Shown here: positions 35,862 through 44,519 of the stretch, piece after piece | How positions within the stretch are numbered: the stretch's first letter is position 1 | Layout: each line of letters starts with the position of its first letter | Source of the DNA: Peptoniphilaceae bacterium AMB_02 | Lineage (GTDB): Bacteria; Bacillota; Clostridia; Tissierellales; Peptoniphilaceae | Length of the DNA: 64,000 bases | Assembly (NCBI GenBank): GCA_036321625.1 | Contig: CP143259.1 | Location: 2,034,001-2,098,000, forward strand | Direction: 5' to 3' | The notes under the pieces: model-generated | Database searches by the model: none | What the model saw: only the letters and a program-made list of their open reading frames with translations | What the model was told of the DNA's origin: nothing | Position numbers and translations under genes: made by a program

Positions 35862-35996
35862 CTCTTAAAAGTATTTTTGCTAATATTATTAAAATAATTA
35901 CTTATTTTCAGCAATATATAACTTTACATTCTTATTTTTCCAATAAAAAAACGGCATTTAGGGGCTCTTAATTAGGGATTTATTTCCTTAAAATTT

Positions 35997-36034
35997 AATC
36001 GGCATGAAGGTATTAACCTTTGTGCCGATTTTTA
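35997..36034. terminator. Terminator at the end of the recombinase remnant
   Basis: AATCGGCA and TGCCGATT form an outer stem and AAGGT/ACCTT an inner one, with a T-run on the plus side (TTTTTAT) and AAATTTT on the minus side. It overlaps the stop of the remnant and marks the edge between the fab operon promoter region and the mobile element. The 100 bases between 35870 and 35990 are AT-rich and show nothing else I can identify. Confidence 0.7.
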
Positions 36035-36574
36035 TATGTCAATTTTCCCTATAAAGTTCCAATAAATCCAAATGGTTTGTTTCTTTAAATTTGTACCTGG
36101 AACTTTTTCTGATTGCTCTACATAAATCTTGTCTACAAAAGTTCTAATTATTTCTGGATCAAGTGCCTTAATATCCGTGTACTTTCTAACAAGTTTTAGG
36201 AATGATTCCACATTAAGTTCTTCTTCCTGCGATTTTGTAATAGTTTCTTCAAGTTCAGCTATTCTTTTTTGAAGTAGATTTTCTTCTTCATCATAAGCTT
36301 TAGCCATTTTCTCAAATCTTTGGTCAGATATTTTACCTTCCAAGTTGTCTTCATATAGGTTTTGAACGATAGAGTCGAGTTTGTCAATTCTGTTTTTAGA
36401 ATCTTCTAATTCCTTTTTCTGACTTCTTAATACTTGATTTAACTCGCTGGTTTTCTTTTTTAAAACTAAATCTACAAATTCTTGCTCATGTTCTTTTGCA
36501 AAGGCTGTAACTTTTCTAATTTCTCTAAGAAGAATTTCTTCAGCAGGAAAGTTATGGCGTAAAATTTCTTTCGC
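36032..36574 (-). pseudogene. C-terminal remnant of a large serine recombinase
   Basis: An open frame without a proper start. The product (about 180 codons, clearly recombinase-like from around 36550) includes EILLREIRKVTAFAKEHEQEF, then a Lys/Glu-rich coiled coil (ELNQVLRSQKKELEDSKNRID) and the DUF4368-like end TFVDKIYVEQSE. This is the C-terminal half of Tn1549/CTn-type site-specific recombinases. The catalytic N-terminal serine domain and the zinc ribbon are missing: an in-frame TGA stands at 36577 and nothing recombinase-like follows. It therefore cannot excise the element. Confidence 0.75.
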
Positions 36575-36693
36575 TCACTAAGTAATTAAAAGTCCCGTCA
36601 TGGTCTATTCAGTTGTCAAAGAACAATTATTTGAAAGGGATTTTCTTTACATCTTCCTGTTTGCCATAAATAGGTCATATCTCTTACAAAAGT

Positions 36694-36744
36694 AAAGGAG
36701 GTCAAACTCCCCTTCACTTTATATAAGGAAAGTTTGACCCCTTT
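36694..36744 (-). terminator. Long hairpin after the sigma-like gene
   Basis: On the minus strand AAAGGGGTCAAACT pairs with AGTTTGACCTCCTTT (one bulge) around a ~23-base loop, followed by an AC-then-TTTTG stretch. Probable terminator between the sigma-like gene and the recombinase remnant. Confidence 0.6.
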
Positions 36745-36756
36745 GGTTACCGAAGT

Positions 36757-37170
36757 TTATAGATCCTCGATAAACTTTTTCAGTTTCTCAAGGATTTTAT
36801 TTCTTCTCTTGATTAAAGCCGGATGTGTAATACTTTTTAATCTTGCTACTGATCGAAGCGTTTCGTCATTAAAGTACAAACGCTCAATGATGTCCCTTTC
36901 TTCATCTTTTAATCTTGATATAGCTTTCCTGACTGCCTCAATCATCAGCTGCGTTTCAACAATCTTTTCTACATTAACACTTTCATCAACGATATTGTCT
37001 ACATAATGTCCATCATGATCCAATGATGAAAAAAAGAGCAAGTGGTTTTTCTTGTCCACCTGCTCTAAATACTTTTCGTGTTCTTTTTCCCGCCAGTAGA
37101 CTTTGTATATTTTCTCACTCACCTTAACTGCTTTTCCAGCAATATAAAGGTAATATTCCTTTTTATCCAT
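36757..37170 (-). CDS. Sigma-70 region-4-like regulator of a mobile element
   Basis: 137 residues from ATG 37170, chosen because GGGAGGAA lies just upstream; the longer in-frame extension has no such site. The N-terminal part (MDKKEYYLYIAGKAVKVSEKIYK) matches the sigma-factor-like regulators of Tn916/Tn1549-type elements, and the C-terminal ~55 residues form a region-4 helix-turn-helix (ISRLKDEERDIIERLYF, then ETLRSVARLKSITHPALIKRR). Such genes are usually next to the recombinase in conjugative elements, as here. Its target promoters are unknown. Confidence 0.8.
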   Translation of the reverse strand: MDKKEYYLYIAGKAVKVSEKIYKVYWREKEHEKYLEQVDKKNHLLFFSSLDHDGHYVDNIVDESVNVEKIVETQLMIEAVRKAISRLKDEERDIIERLYFNDETLRSVARLKSITHPALIKRRNKILEKLKKFIEDL

Positions 37171-37472
37171 TGTGTATTCCTCCCTTTTATGTTCTCTGTT
37201 TTTGCTTTTTGAGAATAAAAAAGGAGGACTTCTACACTTAGGCGTAAAATGTCCTCTCGTCTTAACAACTAATGTTTTATATGATTTTTTATTTTGTTGT
37301 TTTTGGTAAAGTTTTATTGCTATGTGTAAGCAATTCAAAACATAAAAAAGGATGAATGTATCTTATGTGAATAACAGAATTTCGTGTTCCCATTATTTAT
37401 CCCCCCATTACTTAACTACATATTCCCCCTCCTGAAATATTGATAAAATTAAAGTTGCATATTTTATATAAT
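37171..37472. other. 302-base gap upstream of the sigma-like gene
   Basis: No protein gene is credible here. It holds one hairpin (37224-37256, GAGGAC pairing with GTCCTC) upstream of the sigma-like gene on the minus strand and a pyrimidine-rich stretch with CCCCCC-type runs near 37400. Its right end is the 3' side of the ABC permease gene, where I see no clear terminator. Confidence 0.5.
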
Positions 37473-38228
37473 CTACAAATCCATCTCTTTTGTTAATTGC
37501 CTGTTTGCAAATATAAAACCAACTAAACATAGTAAACAAAGCAAAGATATAGAGCCATATATTTCTATTGTTTTAAATGTACCTGTGATTAACATTGAGC
37601 GTATACTGTTAATAACATGAGTAAAAGGATTCAAGTTTATGACTACCTTTAAAATTCCGCTAATTTCATCAACTGGAAATAAAGCTGAACTAAGAAAAAA
37701 TATTGGTAATACAATCGCATTCATCACTGTTTCATACATCATTTCATTGGGAAGTATCAAACTTATTCCATAAGAAATACAAGCCATGAAAAATGCTGTT
37801 AAGAATATTAAAGAAAAGATAATCAATGTATTTGTAAATCCGCTAAATACCTTAGCTGAAAACAATAGACTTATGATTGCCATAATGCCCACTTCAAAAA
37901 AGGTACATACAACAGCTTCTAATATTTGTCCTAATATAATAGAACTTCTATTGACAGGTGCAATTAAAATTCGATAAAAACTTCCATCGGATTTCATCAT
38001 ATAATTCATAATCCCACTACTTCCACAAACGGAAAAACTTACAAGAATAATCAATCCGGGAAAAATATATGAAGTATAATTTTCTATTCCGGTATTTTTC
38101 ATAGTTTTCCCTGCAACTGCACTATATATAACAAGCCAGAGAATTGGTTGCAAAATGGTGATTATCACAGTTAAGGCATTGTGATAACGCCATTTTATGT
38201 TCTTCTTCAATATTGCTAAAACAGTCAA
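37473..38228 (-). CDS. ABC-2 type exporter permease (DrrB-like)
   Basis: 251 residues with six predicted membrane segments. The N-terminal half carries LQPILWLVIYSAVAGK, and the central YRILIAPVNRSSIILGQILEA and late LNPFTHVINSIRSML segments are typical of ABC-2 transport permeases of drug or lipid exporters. It pairs with the ATPase gene two bases upstream. Substrate unknown; a resistance role is suggested by the AraC/GyrI genes before it. Confidence 0.88.
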   Translation of the reverse strand: MTVLAILKKNIKWRYHNALTVIITILQPILWLVIYSAVAGKTMKNTGIENYTSYIFPGLIILVSFSVCGSSGIMNYMMKSDGSFYRILIAPVNRSSIILGQILEAVVCTFFEVGIMAIISLLFSAKVFSGFTNTLIIFSLIFLTAFFMACISYGISLILPNEMMYETVMNAIVLPIFFLSSALFPVDEISGILKVVINLNPFTHVINSIRSMLITGTFKTIEIYGSISLLCLLCLVGFIFANRQLTKEMDL

Positions 38229-38230
38229 AT

Positions 38231-39169
38231 TTAGCCCTCCTTTCGATCCGTTAATCGTAAAAATACATCTTCTAAAGTGGGGTCAGATATTTCAATGCCT
38301 TTAAAATCAATTTTGCTATTCAGCAAGAACTTATTTATTTCAATAAAATCCTGTTTACTGGAAGCCGTTTCGATTAAAATAGAATTATTTTTTAAGTTAT
38401 AATCTTTTTTCGGTAAATGTTTTTTTAATATTGCAAAACTCACTTTCGCTTGATTTCTATCTGCAAACAAAATTCTAATTGTCTTTTGATTGATAAATTC
38501 CCTTAATTCAAGAGGAGAGCCTTGAATGACTTCTTTTCCATCTTTCATAATGCAAATTGTGTCGCTTAGACTGTCTGCTTCCTCTAAATAGTGAGTTGTT
38601 AAAAAAATTGTAGTGCCGAAATTATCACGGATCTTTTTCAACATTTGCCACATTGCCATTCGGGATTGTATATCCATCCCAACAGTAGGTTCATCTAAAA
38701 ATAATATTTTAGGATTGGACATCATATTGAGTGCAATATCCAAGCGACGTTTGATTCCGCCTGAATAAGAGGAAACAGGATATTTTAAATATTGGCTTAA
38801 CTCAAATTCAACAATCAACTTTTCCATTCTTTTCTTGGCTTCATCTTTAGAAATCCCATATAAACCAGATTGAAACATCATATTCTCTCTTAAAGACAAA
38901 TGCTTATCAATGGAAATTCTTTGTGCTACACAAGCTATATTATTACGGACTTTATTAGGGGAGACGATATTATTGCCTAAAATGGTTATTTCTCCTGTAT
39001 CAGCTTTTAGATAAGTAGTGAGAATACCGATTAAAGTTGATTTTCCAGCCCCGTTTTGACCTAATAGCGAAAATATTTCACCCGTCTTTACCGATAGACT
39101 GATTCCATCTAATGCTTGAACTCCATTTTTATAAGTTTTTTTTACGTTTACTACATCAATGACAAACAT
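38231..39169 (-). CDS. ABC exporter ATPase (DrrA/daunorubicin-resistance type)
   Basis: 312 residues. Walker A LGQNGAGKSTLIG (about 36-48), Q-loop, signature SYSGGIKRRLDIALNMM, Walker B ILFLDEPTVGMD and H-loop LTTHYLEEAD. The C-terminal ~85 residues form the DUF4162-type extension. It should drive the permease encoded two bases downstream. The gene follows the GyrI-like gene by one base. Confidence 0.92.
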   Translation of the reverse strand: MFVIDVVNVKKTYKNGVQALDGISLSVKTGEIFSLLGQNGAGKSTLIGILTTYLKADTGEITILGNNIVSPNKVRNNIACVAQRISIDKHLSLRENMMFQSGLYGISKDEAKKRMEKLIVEFELSQYLKYPVSSYSGGIKRRLDIALNMMSNPKILFLDEPTVGMDIQSRMAMWQMLKKIRDNFGTTIFLTTHYLEEADSLSDTICIMKDGKEVIQGSPLELREFINQKTIRILFADRNQAKVSFAILKKHLPKKDYNLKNNSILIETASSKQDFIEINKFLLNSKIDFKGIEISDPTLEDVFLRLTDRKEG

Positions 39170-39170
39170 A

Positions 39171-39626
39171 TTATTCCACCTTTATTGGGAATTGAATTTC
39201 TGTAATATATTTATCAGGGTTTCCTTTAAGAAACATTCCCGGTCCTTTAATAAAGACTTCTCTAAAAGGACTGCAAAGCTCAATTCCATTTTCAGCAGCA
39301 TATTTATCAATCACTTCATATGCTTTGTTTAGTGTTTCATAAGACCCTACATGAATGAGGCAAATCGCTTTTATACGTGGGATTTCCTTTATTTCTACAC
39401 CATTTCCGACAGGCGTTTCATTGGTAGGAACGCATAATTCTATCTCCCCGATTTTTGTTTCAGGGTTCATCGCGATATAATTAAAAAATGGTGCTCCGTT
39501 GGATTTCCCACGAATTGACTTAAATACATTAGGAAATACTTTATTCGCTTCTGTGGCAACACCTTTATATCTCATATATGCGATTCTAACTGGCTCAATA
39601 TCTTTAATTTCAATTTGATAATCCAT
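39171..39626 (-). CDS. GyrI-like small-molecule-binding protein
   Basis: About 151 residues from ATG 39626, which overlaps the AraC stop (TAATG). It has the GyrI/SHS2 pattern: [20 protein letters not shown] at the start, paired beta-alpha units, and YKVIDKY / REVFIKGPG near the end. GyrI-type domains bind drugs or other hydrophobic cations and can neutralise gyrase poisons. It is co-translated with the AraC/GyrI regulator and the exporter genes. Confidence 0.8.
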   Translation of the reverse strand: MDYQIEIKDIEPVRIAYMRYKGVATEANKVFPNVFKSIRGKSNGAPFFNYIAMNPETKIGEIELCVPTNETPVGNGVEIKEIPRIKAICLIHVGSYETLNKAYEVIDKYAAENGIELCSPFREVFIKGPGMFLKGNPDKYITEIQFPIKVE

Positions 39627-40489
39627 TATTTTTCCTCCTCTTTTATTGCAATCCATACTTCGGAATGTCCTATTGTCAGCTTTTCATCATGAATTGGATA
39701 GACTTCAATATCAGGCAATCCCGCATATTCATAACCTGAAAACGGCAACCACTCTGTATAAAAGCGTCTAAAAACATTCTGAACATTTTCCTTTAAATAA
39801 CCGTCATTTTCAAAAACGACCCATGTACTTGCAGGTATTTCATATTCAAACATACCTGCTGGAATTTCCTTATTTGTAGCAGAAGCAATATAATAGAATA
39901 TATCTTTAGGATTTTTATAGGCACTGATACCTAATATACCTTTAGGCTCTTGATTGGAAAGTTCACATATTGTCTGAAATTCTTCTGTGGATAATGCTTT
40001 ATCCCAAAACAGTGGAATAGATTTTAAATTTTCCTCCACATCCTCTGACAACTGTGTCCTTATCCCAACAATGCGTATTGCTTCTTTCTTTTCAATATGA
40101 TATGTCATAGCATTTCCTCCTGTTACCTTGACTGAAAATTTTATAGCCGGATAAGCATTTAATTTACTTCCGATGTTCTTAGCTTCAAAAGGAGCTATTC
40201 CATGAACACTCTGAAATGCACGATTAAATGATGTCGGCGATGAATAACCATATTTAAGTGCAACATCTATCACTTTTTGTTCCGTTCGTTGTAGCTCAAA
40301 TCCTGCTTGCGTCATTCTTCTACGACGGATATATTCGGACAAAGAAACTCCTGCTACATAAGAAAAAATCCTTTGAAAATAAAAAGTTGAACAGCAGGCT
40401 ATCCTTGCAACTTCATCATATGAAATTTCTTCTTGTAAATTTTCTTCAATATACGCTATGGCATTACTTAAATTTTCTAACCATTTCAC
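39626..40489 (-). CDS. AraC-type regulator with a GyrI-like effector domain
   Basis: About 287 residues starting at GTG 40489: AAGGAGGT lies six bases upstream, whereas an open extension to 40567 has no ribosome site. The N-terminal ~100 residues have two helix-turn-helix units ([21 protein letters not shown] and [21 protein letters not shown]), as in Rob/SoxS-type activators; the C-terminal ~150 residues form a GyrI-like ligand domain ([15 protein letters not shown] and EVYPIHDE). Layout matches BmrR/Rob-like drug sensors. It heads the exporter operon and probably activates it. Confidence 0.88.
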   Translation of the reverse strand: MKWLENLSNAIAYIEENLQEEISYDEVARIACCSTFYFQRIFSYVAGVSLSEYIRRRRMTQAGFELQRTEQKVIDVALKYGYSSPTSFNRAFQSVHGIAPFEAKNIGSKLNAYPAIKFSVKVTGGNAMTYHIEKKEAIRIVGIRTQLSEDVEENLKSIPLFWDKALSTEEFQTICELSNQEPKGILGISAYKNPKDIFYYIASATNKEIPAGMFEYEIPASTWVVFENDGYLKENVQNVFRRFYTEWLPFSGYEYAGLPDIEVYPIHDEKLTIGHSEVWIAIKEEEK

Positions 40490-40654
40490 AGCTTTACCTC
40501 CTTCATAAATAGGATACATTTTCTTGAAATTATATTCCTCGCTTTTTATGTTATCTTTTGTAAACAAGTTTAATTGAATAAAAAATTTATGGCAATGAAT
40601 TAAAATTTCTTATTTATGTGTTATAATAAAAATATAAATTTGATATATGCTTAA

Positions 40655-40787
40655 TGCTTGCTACCATAATCATTCTTTTGTAGCAAGCACAGTAAGTGTA
40701 CGGACACTTACGAAAAAATTGACGAAGCAGCCCTTTGGGATCTGCTTCTTTTTTTATCAATTTTTAGCTTGTTAGGGAGAACCCTAA
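40655..40787 (+). other. Probable oriT region
   Basis: Four nested secondary structures lie before mobC: a ten-base inverted repeat TGCTTGCTAC / GTAGCAAGCA (40655-40664, 40680-40689); a hairpin GTAAGTGT-ACGG-ACACTTAC (40692-40711); a terminator-like GAAGCAG / CTGCTTC stem followed by T8 (40724-40756); and a short TTAGGG / CCCTAA hairpin (40772-40787). This arrangement upstream of MobC/MobP genes is typical of transfer origins in Tn1549-like elements. The nick site cannot be fixed from sequence alone. Confidence 0.65.
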
Positions 40788-40820
40788 GACCCCGAAATAC
40801 ATTCAAAGGAGGAACTACCT

Positions 40821-41171
40821 ATGGTAAATAGAGTACGAAACGAAAGACTTGAAATTAAACTAACAAAAGAAGAAAAGGCTCTTTTTGAGGAGAAAAGAAA
40901 ACTTTCAAAGCGCAGAAACATGAGCCATTTTATCCGCAAATGCGTTTTGGAAAAGGAGATTTATCAAGTAGATTTAGAACCTTTCCGAGATTTACAAGGC
41001 TTACTTTCCAATGCTACAAACAACATCAACCAGATTGCAAAACGAGTAAATTCGACAGGTGTAATCTATAAGGATGATATAAATGATATGAAAAAACAAA
41101 TTGAACATTTCTCAAAAGAGCTATGGCAAATTCATTCACTGCTGCTTAACAGGACTTCCGGAGGTGATTAG
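40821..41171 (+). CDS. mobC: Mobilisation accessory protein MobC
   Basis: 116 residues. Ribbon-helix-helix-type N-terminus (RNERLEIKLTKEEKALFEEK), followed by NMSHFIRKCVL and the MobC-typical GLLSNATNNINQIAKRVN and DINDMKKQIEHFSKELWQIH. It binds oriT and helps the relaxase. Strong AAAGGAGG site upstream; five bases before the relaxase gene. Confidence 0.88.
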   Translation: MVNRVRNERLEIKLTKEEKALFEEKRKLSKRRNMSHFIRKCVLEKEIYQVDLEPFRDLQGLLSNATNNINQIAKRVNSTGVIYKDDINDMKKQIEHFSKELWQIHSLLLNRTSGGD

Positions 41172-41176
41172 TTTTT

Positions 41177-42436
41177 ATGGCTATTACAAAAATACATCCA
41201 ATAAAATCGACTCTTAATCTTGCAATCGAGTACATTGTAAATGGAGATAAAACAGACGAGCAGCTTTTAATCAGCACTCATAAATGCCACGAATCAACTG
41301 CTCACACTCAATTTTTAAGGACACGAAATGATGCAGGAACAAAAGGAACTGTTCTTGCAAGACATCTCATTCAATCCTTTTTACCGGGAGAAGCTACGCC
41401 TGAAATGGCACACCAAATCGGTATGGAGCTATGTAAAAAGATACTCAAAGACGAGTACGAATTTGTCTTATCTACTCACATAGATAAAGGGCATATTCAC
41501 AATCACATCATCTTTAATAATGTAAATATGGTAACAGGTAGGTGCTACCAGTCTAATAAAAAAAGCTATCATAAAATCCGTTATCAAAGCGATAAGCTAT
41601 GCAAAGAAAACAACCTATCCGTCATTGACGAGTTTTACGAAAGCTATAAGAAAAAATATAAGACTAACGGTAAGTCTTGGTATGAAAACGAACAGGTAAA
41701 GCGTGGTACTTCTTGGAAAAGCAGGCTTCAATTTGACATTGACAGAATAATAAAACAGTCTAAGGATTGGGGTGAGTTTCTAAAAAAGATGGCTGATCTT
41801 GACTATAAAATTAAGTATGGCAAACACATCGCTTTTAAGCCGAAAGATAAGCCAAGATTTACAAGAGCTAAAACAATCGGAGAAGATTATACTGAAGAAA
41901 GATTAAAAGAACGCATTGCAGAAAGAGTATCTATTAAAACCCCTGCTGTCAAAAAACGCATCGGCAAGGTTATTGATATAAACACCAATACAAAGGTAAA
42001 GGAAAGCAAAGGCTATGAATATTGGGCAACCAAACATAACCTCAATACAATGGCTGAGTCTGTTATCTTTCTTAGAGAACAAGGCATTAAATCCGTTAAG
42101 CAGCTTGATGATTACATCCAGAAAGCAGCCGATGAAAGACAAGATTTACAGGATAAAATCAAGGCTATTGATAAAGAAATGCAGGAGCTTTCTGCCGCTA
42201 TGGAACAAGTTCATACAGTAAAAAAATACAGACAATACTACAAGGAATATAAGGCTAATCCGTCTGATAAGGTATTTTTTGAAGAATACAAAGCTCAGAT
42301 TACCCTATATGAAAATGCCCTTTCCGAGCTTAAAAAATCCTATTCAAAGCTCCCAAATTCGAATGATATTTTAGCTGAACTTGATAAATTGCAAGAAAAA
42401 AAGAATACCCTTATGCAAGAGTATTCGGCTCTATAA
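41177..42436 (+). CDS. MOBP-type relaxase, C-terminus truncated by an ISL3 element
   Basis: 419 residues. The relaxase domain has the metal-binding three-His motif HIDKGHIHNHIIFN at residues 101-114 and a tyrosine-containing N-terminal AIEYIVNGDKT. The C-terminal third is a long coiled coil (about 315-415). The last three residues and stop (A-L-stop) come from the left end of the downstream IS at 42427, so the original C-terminus is missing, probably a few dozen residues. The catalytic domain is intact, so nicking might still be possible. Belongs to the Tn1549-like mobilisation module with oriT and mobC. Confidence 0.88.
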   Translation: MAITKIHPIKSTLNLAIEYIVNGDKTDEQLLISTHKCHESTAHTQFLRTRNDAGTKGTVLARHLIQSFLPGEATPEMAHQIGMELCKKILKDEYEFVLSTHIDKGHIHNHIIFNNVNMVTGRCYQSNKKSYHKIRYQSDKLCKENNLSVIDEFYESYKKKYKTNGKSWYENEQVKRGTSWKSRLQFDIDRIIKQSKDWGEFLKKMADLDYKIKYGKHIAFKPKDKPRFTRAKTIGEDYTEERLKERIAERVSIKTPAVKKRIGKVIDINTNTKVKESKGYEYWATKHNLNTMAESVIFLREQGIKSVKQLDDYIQKAADERQDLQDKIKAIDKEMQELSAAMEQVHTVKKYRQYYKEYKANPSDKVFFEEYKAQITLYENALSELKKSYSKLPNSNDILAELDKLQEKKNTLMQEYSAL

Positions 42437-42951
42437 TTTATAGTGTTGGTGAAGAAATATTAGTTTCTTTGCTGGCACTATTTTCTTTTTAAAAAATAAA
42501 GACATAGTGACCAATTTCCTTTATAATTTAATCACTACAACAAAAAAATAAGGAGGCCACTATGTCTATTAGTAATTATATCTTAAATTTATTAGATTTA
42601 AAAGATGAAAATATTGAGATTTTTGAAAATGTCGAGAAGATTAAAAAGAAGAATATCTCTTACAATTTGATTTTTGGCCGGCTTACCTATAATGCTTCTG
42701 TTTGTCCCGTTTGTGGTAACGTGCATAGCCCAAGCATTATTAAACACGGCACTAAGTCTTCTGATATTAAACTTCTTCCTTTTAATGGCGAACCTACTTT
42801 CTTGAGACTTAAAAAGCAGAGATTTTTATGTAAGGAGTGTAATTCTACTTTTATAGCTGAAACTGATATTGTTAAAAAGAATTGTTTTATTTCTAATAGA
42901 GTAAAAGCTCATATTACAACTAATTTGACCATGAAAGTAAGTGAAAAAGAT
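42427..42951 (+). mobile_element. Partial ISL3-family element (left 525 bp)
   Basis: This stretch repeats the left 525 bp of the complete IS at 42953, starting with the same GGCTCTATAATTT end. It includes the start of the transposase gene (ATG 42562), which reads in frame for about 130 codons and ends with five unrelated codons at the junction. The right ~980 bp are absent. The two copies are identical in the portion I compared. Confidence 0.85.
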
Positions 42952-42969
42952 GGGCTCTATAATTTATAG
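42562..42969 (+). pseudogene. ISL3-family transposase, N-terminal fragment
   Basis: 135 residues, the same as the first 130 of the full copy, then GLYNL and a stop from the junction with the next IS. It retains the zinc-finger-like CPVCGNVHS / CKECNSTF region but no DDE catalytic domain, so it is inactive. If made it might bind IS ends and compete with the full protein. Confidence 0.85.
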
Positions 42970-43087
42970 TGTTGGTGAAGAAATATTAGTTTCTTTGCTG
43001 GCACTATTTTCTTTTTAAAAAATAAAGACATAGTGACCAATTTCCTTTATAATTTAATCACTACAACAAAAAAATAAGGAGGCCACT

Positions 43088-44404
43088 ATGTCTATTAGTA
43101 ATTATATCTTAAATTTATTAGATTTAAAAGATGAAAATATTGAGATTTTTGAAAATGTCGAGAAGATTAAAAAGAAGAATATCTCTTACAATTTGATTTT
43201 TGGCCGGCTTACCTATAATGCTTCTGTTTGTCCCGTTTGTGGTAACGTGCATAGCCCAAGCATTATTAAACACGGCACTAAGTCTTCTGATATTAAACTT
43301 CTTCCTTTTAATGGCGAACCTACTTTCTTGAGACTTAAAAAGCAGAGATTTTTATGTAAGGAGTGTAATTCTACTTTTATAGCTGAAACTGATATTGTTA
43401 AAAAGAATTGTTTTATTTCTAATAGAGTAAAAGCTCATATTACAACTAATTTGACCATGAAAGTAAGTGAAAAAGATATTGCTAATTTACATTATGTTTC
43501 TCATTCTACGGTGTCTAAATGTGTAGATCAAGCTTTTGAACAGTTTAAGCCTAATTATCAGTTTTTACCAGAACATTTATGTTTTGATGAGTTTAAATCC
43601 ACAAAAACCGCTAAAGGATCTATGAGCTTTATTTTCTGTGATGCTATTACTCATGATATTATCGATATTGTTGAAAACAGGCAATTACACTATCTTAAAC
43701 GCTATTTTTCTAGGTTTAGTGAATGTGCTAGAGAATCAGTTAAAAGTATATGTATAGACATGTATCAGCCATACATTAGTCTAATTTCTGATCTTTTCCC
43801 TAATGCTAAGATAGTATTTGATAAGTTCCATATAGTTAACCACTTATCTAGAGCATTGAACAAAACAAGAATAGAAGTTATGAATAGTTTTTCTAAGTAT
43901 TCTATGGAATACAAAAGGTTAAAAAGGTATTGGAAGCTGATACAAAAGCCTTATTTAAAGCTTAATTCTACACGTTTTAGAAAGTGGATACATTTTGAAA
44001 GATGGAAAAGTGCTAGAGATGTAGTTATGGATAGTATTAGTGTCAACAAAACACTTCTAAATACTTATGATTGTTATCAGATTCTTTTAAAGGATGTAGA
44101 AAACGGAGATATTGCCTCCTTAAAGGCACATTTAGAATATTATTCAGATGAGGTATCAGATGCTATGAAAACTAGTATTAACACGCTTTTAAAGGACTTT
44201 GAGTACGTAAAAAATTGCTTAGAAGTCAATGTTACAAATGGATGTTTAGAAGGTATTAATAATTTTATTAAGTGTTTAAAAAGAGTTGCTTTCGGATACA
44301 GGTCGTACTATCATTTTAGGAATCGAATATTAATTTGCAAGAAAATGATAGTACCAAAAGACACTGTAAGTGTAAAAAAACGTCAGGCAGCTAACGCTGC
44401 CTGA
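43088..44404 (+). CDS. ISL3-family transposase
   Basis: 438 residues, full length. N-terminal two CxxC zinc-finger pairs (CPVCGNVH at about 46-49; CKECNSTF at about 91-94), an HTH region (LHYVSHSTVSKCVD), and the ISL3-type DDE core: Asp in CFDEFKSTKTAKG, Asp in CIDMYQPYISLI and FDKFHIVNHLSRAL, Glu in NGCLEGINNFIKCLKR near residue 390. A tail of basic residues ends at AANAA. AAGGAGG precedes the ATG. The stop lies inside a strong hairpin (44382-44405). Confidence 0.93.
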   Translation: MSISNYILNLLDLKDENIEIFENVEKIKKKNISYNLIFGRLTYNASVCPVCGNVHSPSIIKHGTKSSDIKLLPFNGEPTFLRLKKQRFLCKECNSTFIAETDIVKKNCFISNRVKAHITTNLTMKVSEKDIANLHYVSHSTVSKCVDQAFEQFKPNYQFLPEHLCFDEFKSTKTAKGSMSFIFCDAITHDIIDIVENRQLHYLKRYFSRFSECARESVKSICIDMYQPYISLISDLFPNAKIVFDKFHIVNHLSRALNKTRIEVMNSFSKYSMEYKRLKRYWKLIQKPYLKLNSTRFRKWIHFERWKSARDVVMDSISVNKTLLNTYDCYQILLKDVENGDIASLKAHLEYYSDEVSDAMKTSINTLLKDFEYVKNCLEVNVTNGCLEGINNFIKCLKRVAFGYRSYYHFRNRILICKKMIVPKDTVSVKKRQAANAA

Positions 44405-44405
44405 C
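44382..44405 (+). terminator. Hairpin overlapping the transposase stop codon
   Basis: GTCAGGCAGC-TAAC-GCTGCCTGAC is a perfect ten-base-pair stem with a four-base loop; the transposase stop is within its right arm. There is no T-run after it, so it may rather protect the transcript or limit read-through into the IS from outside. Confidence 0.55.
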
Positions 44406-44456
44406 ATTAATAGTTTGTGATTAATTTATATACCAACACTATTTGACAAAGAACCC

Positions 44457-44484
44457 AAAAAGTTGGTTTTAGGTCCAACTTTTT
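44457..44484. terminator. Terminator hairpin of the giant surface protein gene
   Basis: AAAAAGTTGG and CCAACTTTTT form a perfect ten-base-pair stem around an eight-base loop. On the minus strand it lies 35 bases after the stop of the giant gene. It starts two bases outside the right end of the IS, so the IS sits directly beside it. Confidence 0.7.
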
Positions 44485-44519
44485 GGGGTCAGTTCATTTA
44501 AAGTAAGCTCTTTTTGAAA

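Larger units (their letters stand above)
42953..44455 (+). mobile_element. Complete ISL3-family insertion sequence (1503 bp)
   Basis: Bounded by 23-bp imperfect inverted repeats: GGCTCTATAATTTATAGTGTTGG on the left (42953-42975, listed here only as its start GGCTCTATAATT and end ATAGTGTTGG) and its inverted partner CCAACACTAT...AAGAACC on the right (44433-44455). It contains one transposase gene. I see no 8-bp target duplication: left flank AAAAGATG, right flank CAAAAAGT. Confidence 0.85.

Noticed and set aside
36757-37338. Longer version of the sigma-like protein (193 residues)
   Set aside because: The first 56 residues have no ribosome site, cross a hairpin and look non-coding; ATG 37170 has GGGAGGAA upstream.
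39626-40567. Longer AraC/GyrI protein starting at 40567
   Set aside because: AAGGAGGT directly before GTG 40489 marks the start, and the extra residues match no AraC protein.
44382-44484. Two hairpins as one attenuator of the giant gene
   Set aside because: The first belongs to the IS and overlaps the transposase stop; only the second is placed to end the giant gene's transcript.
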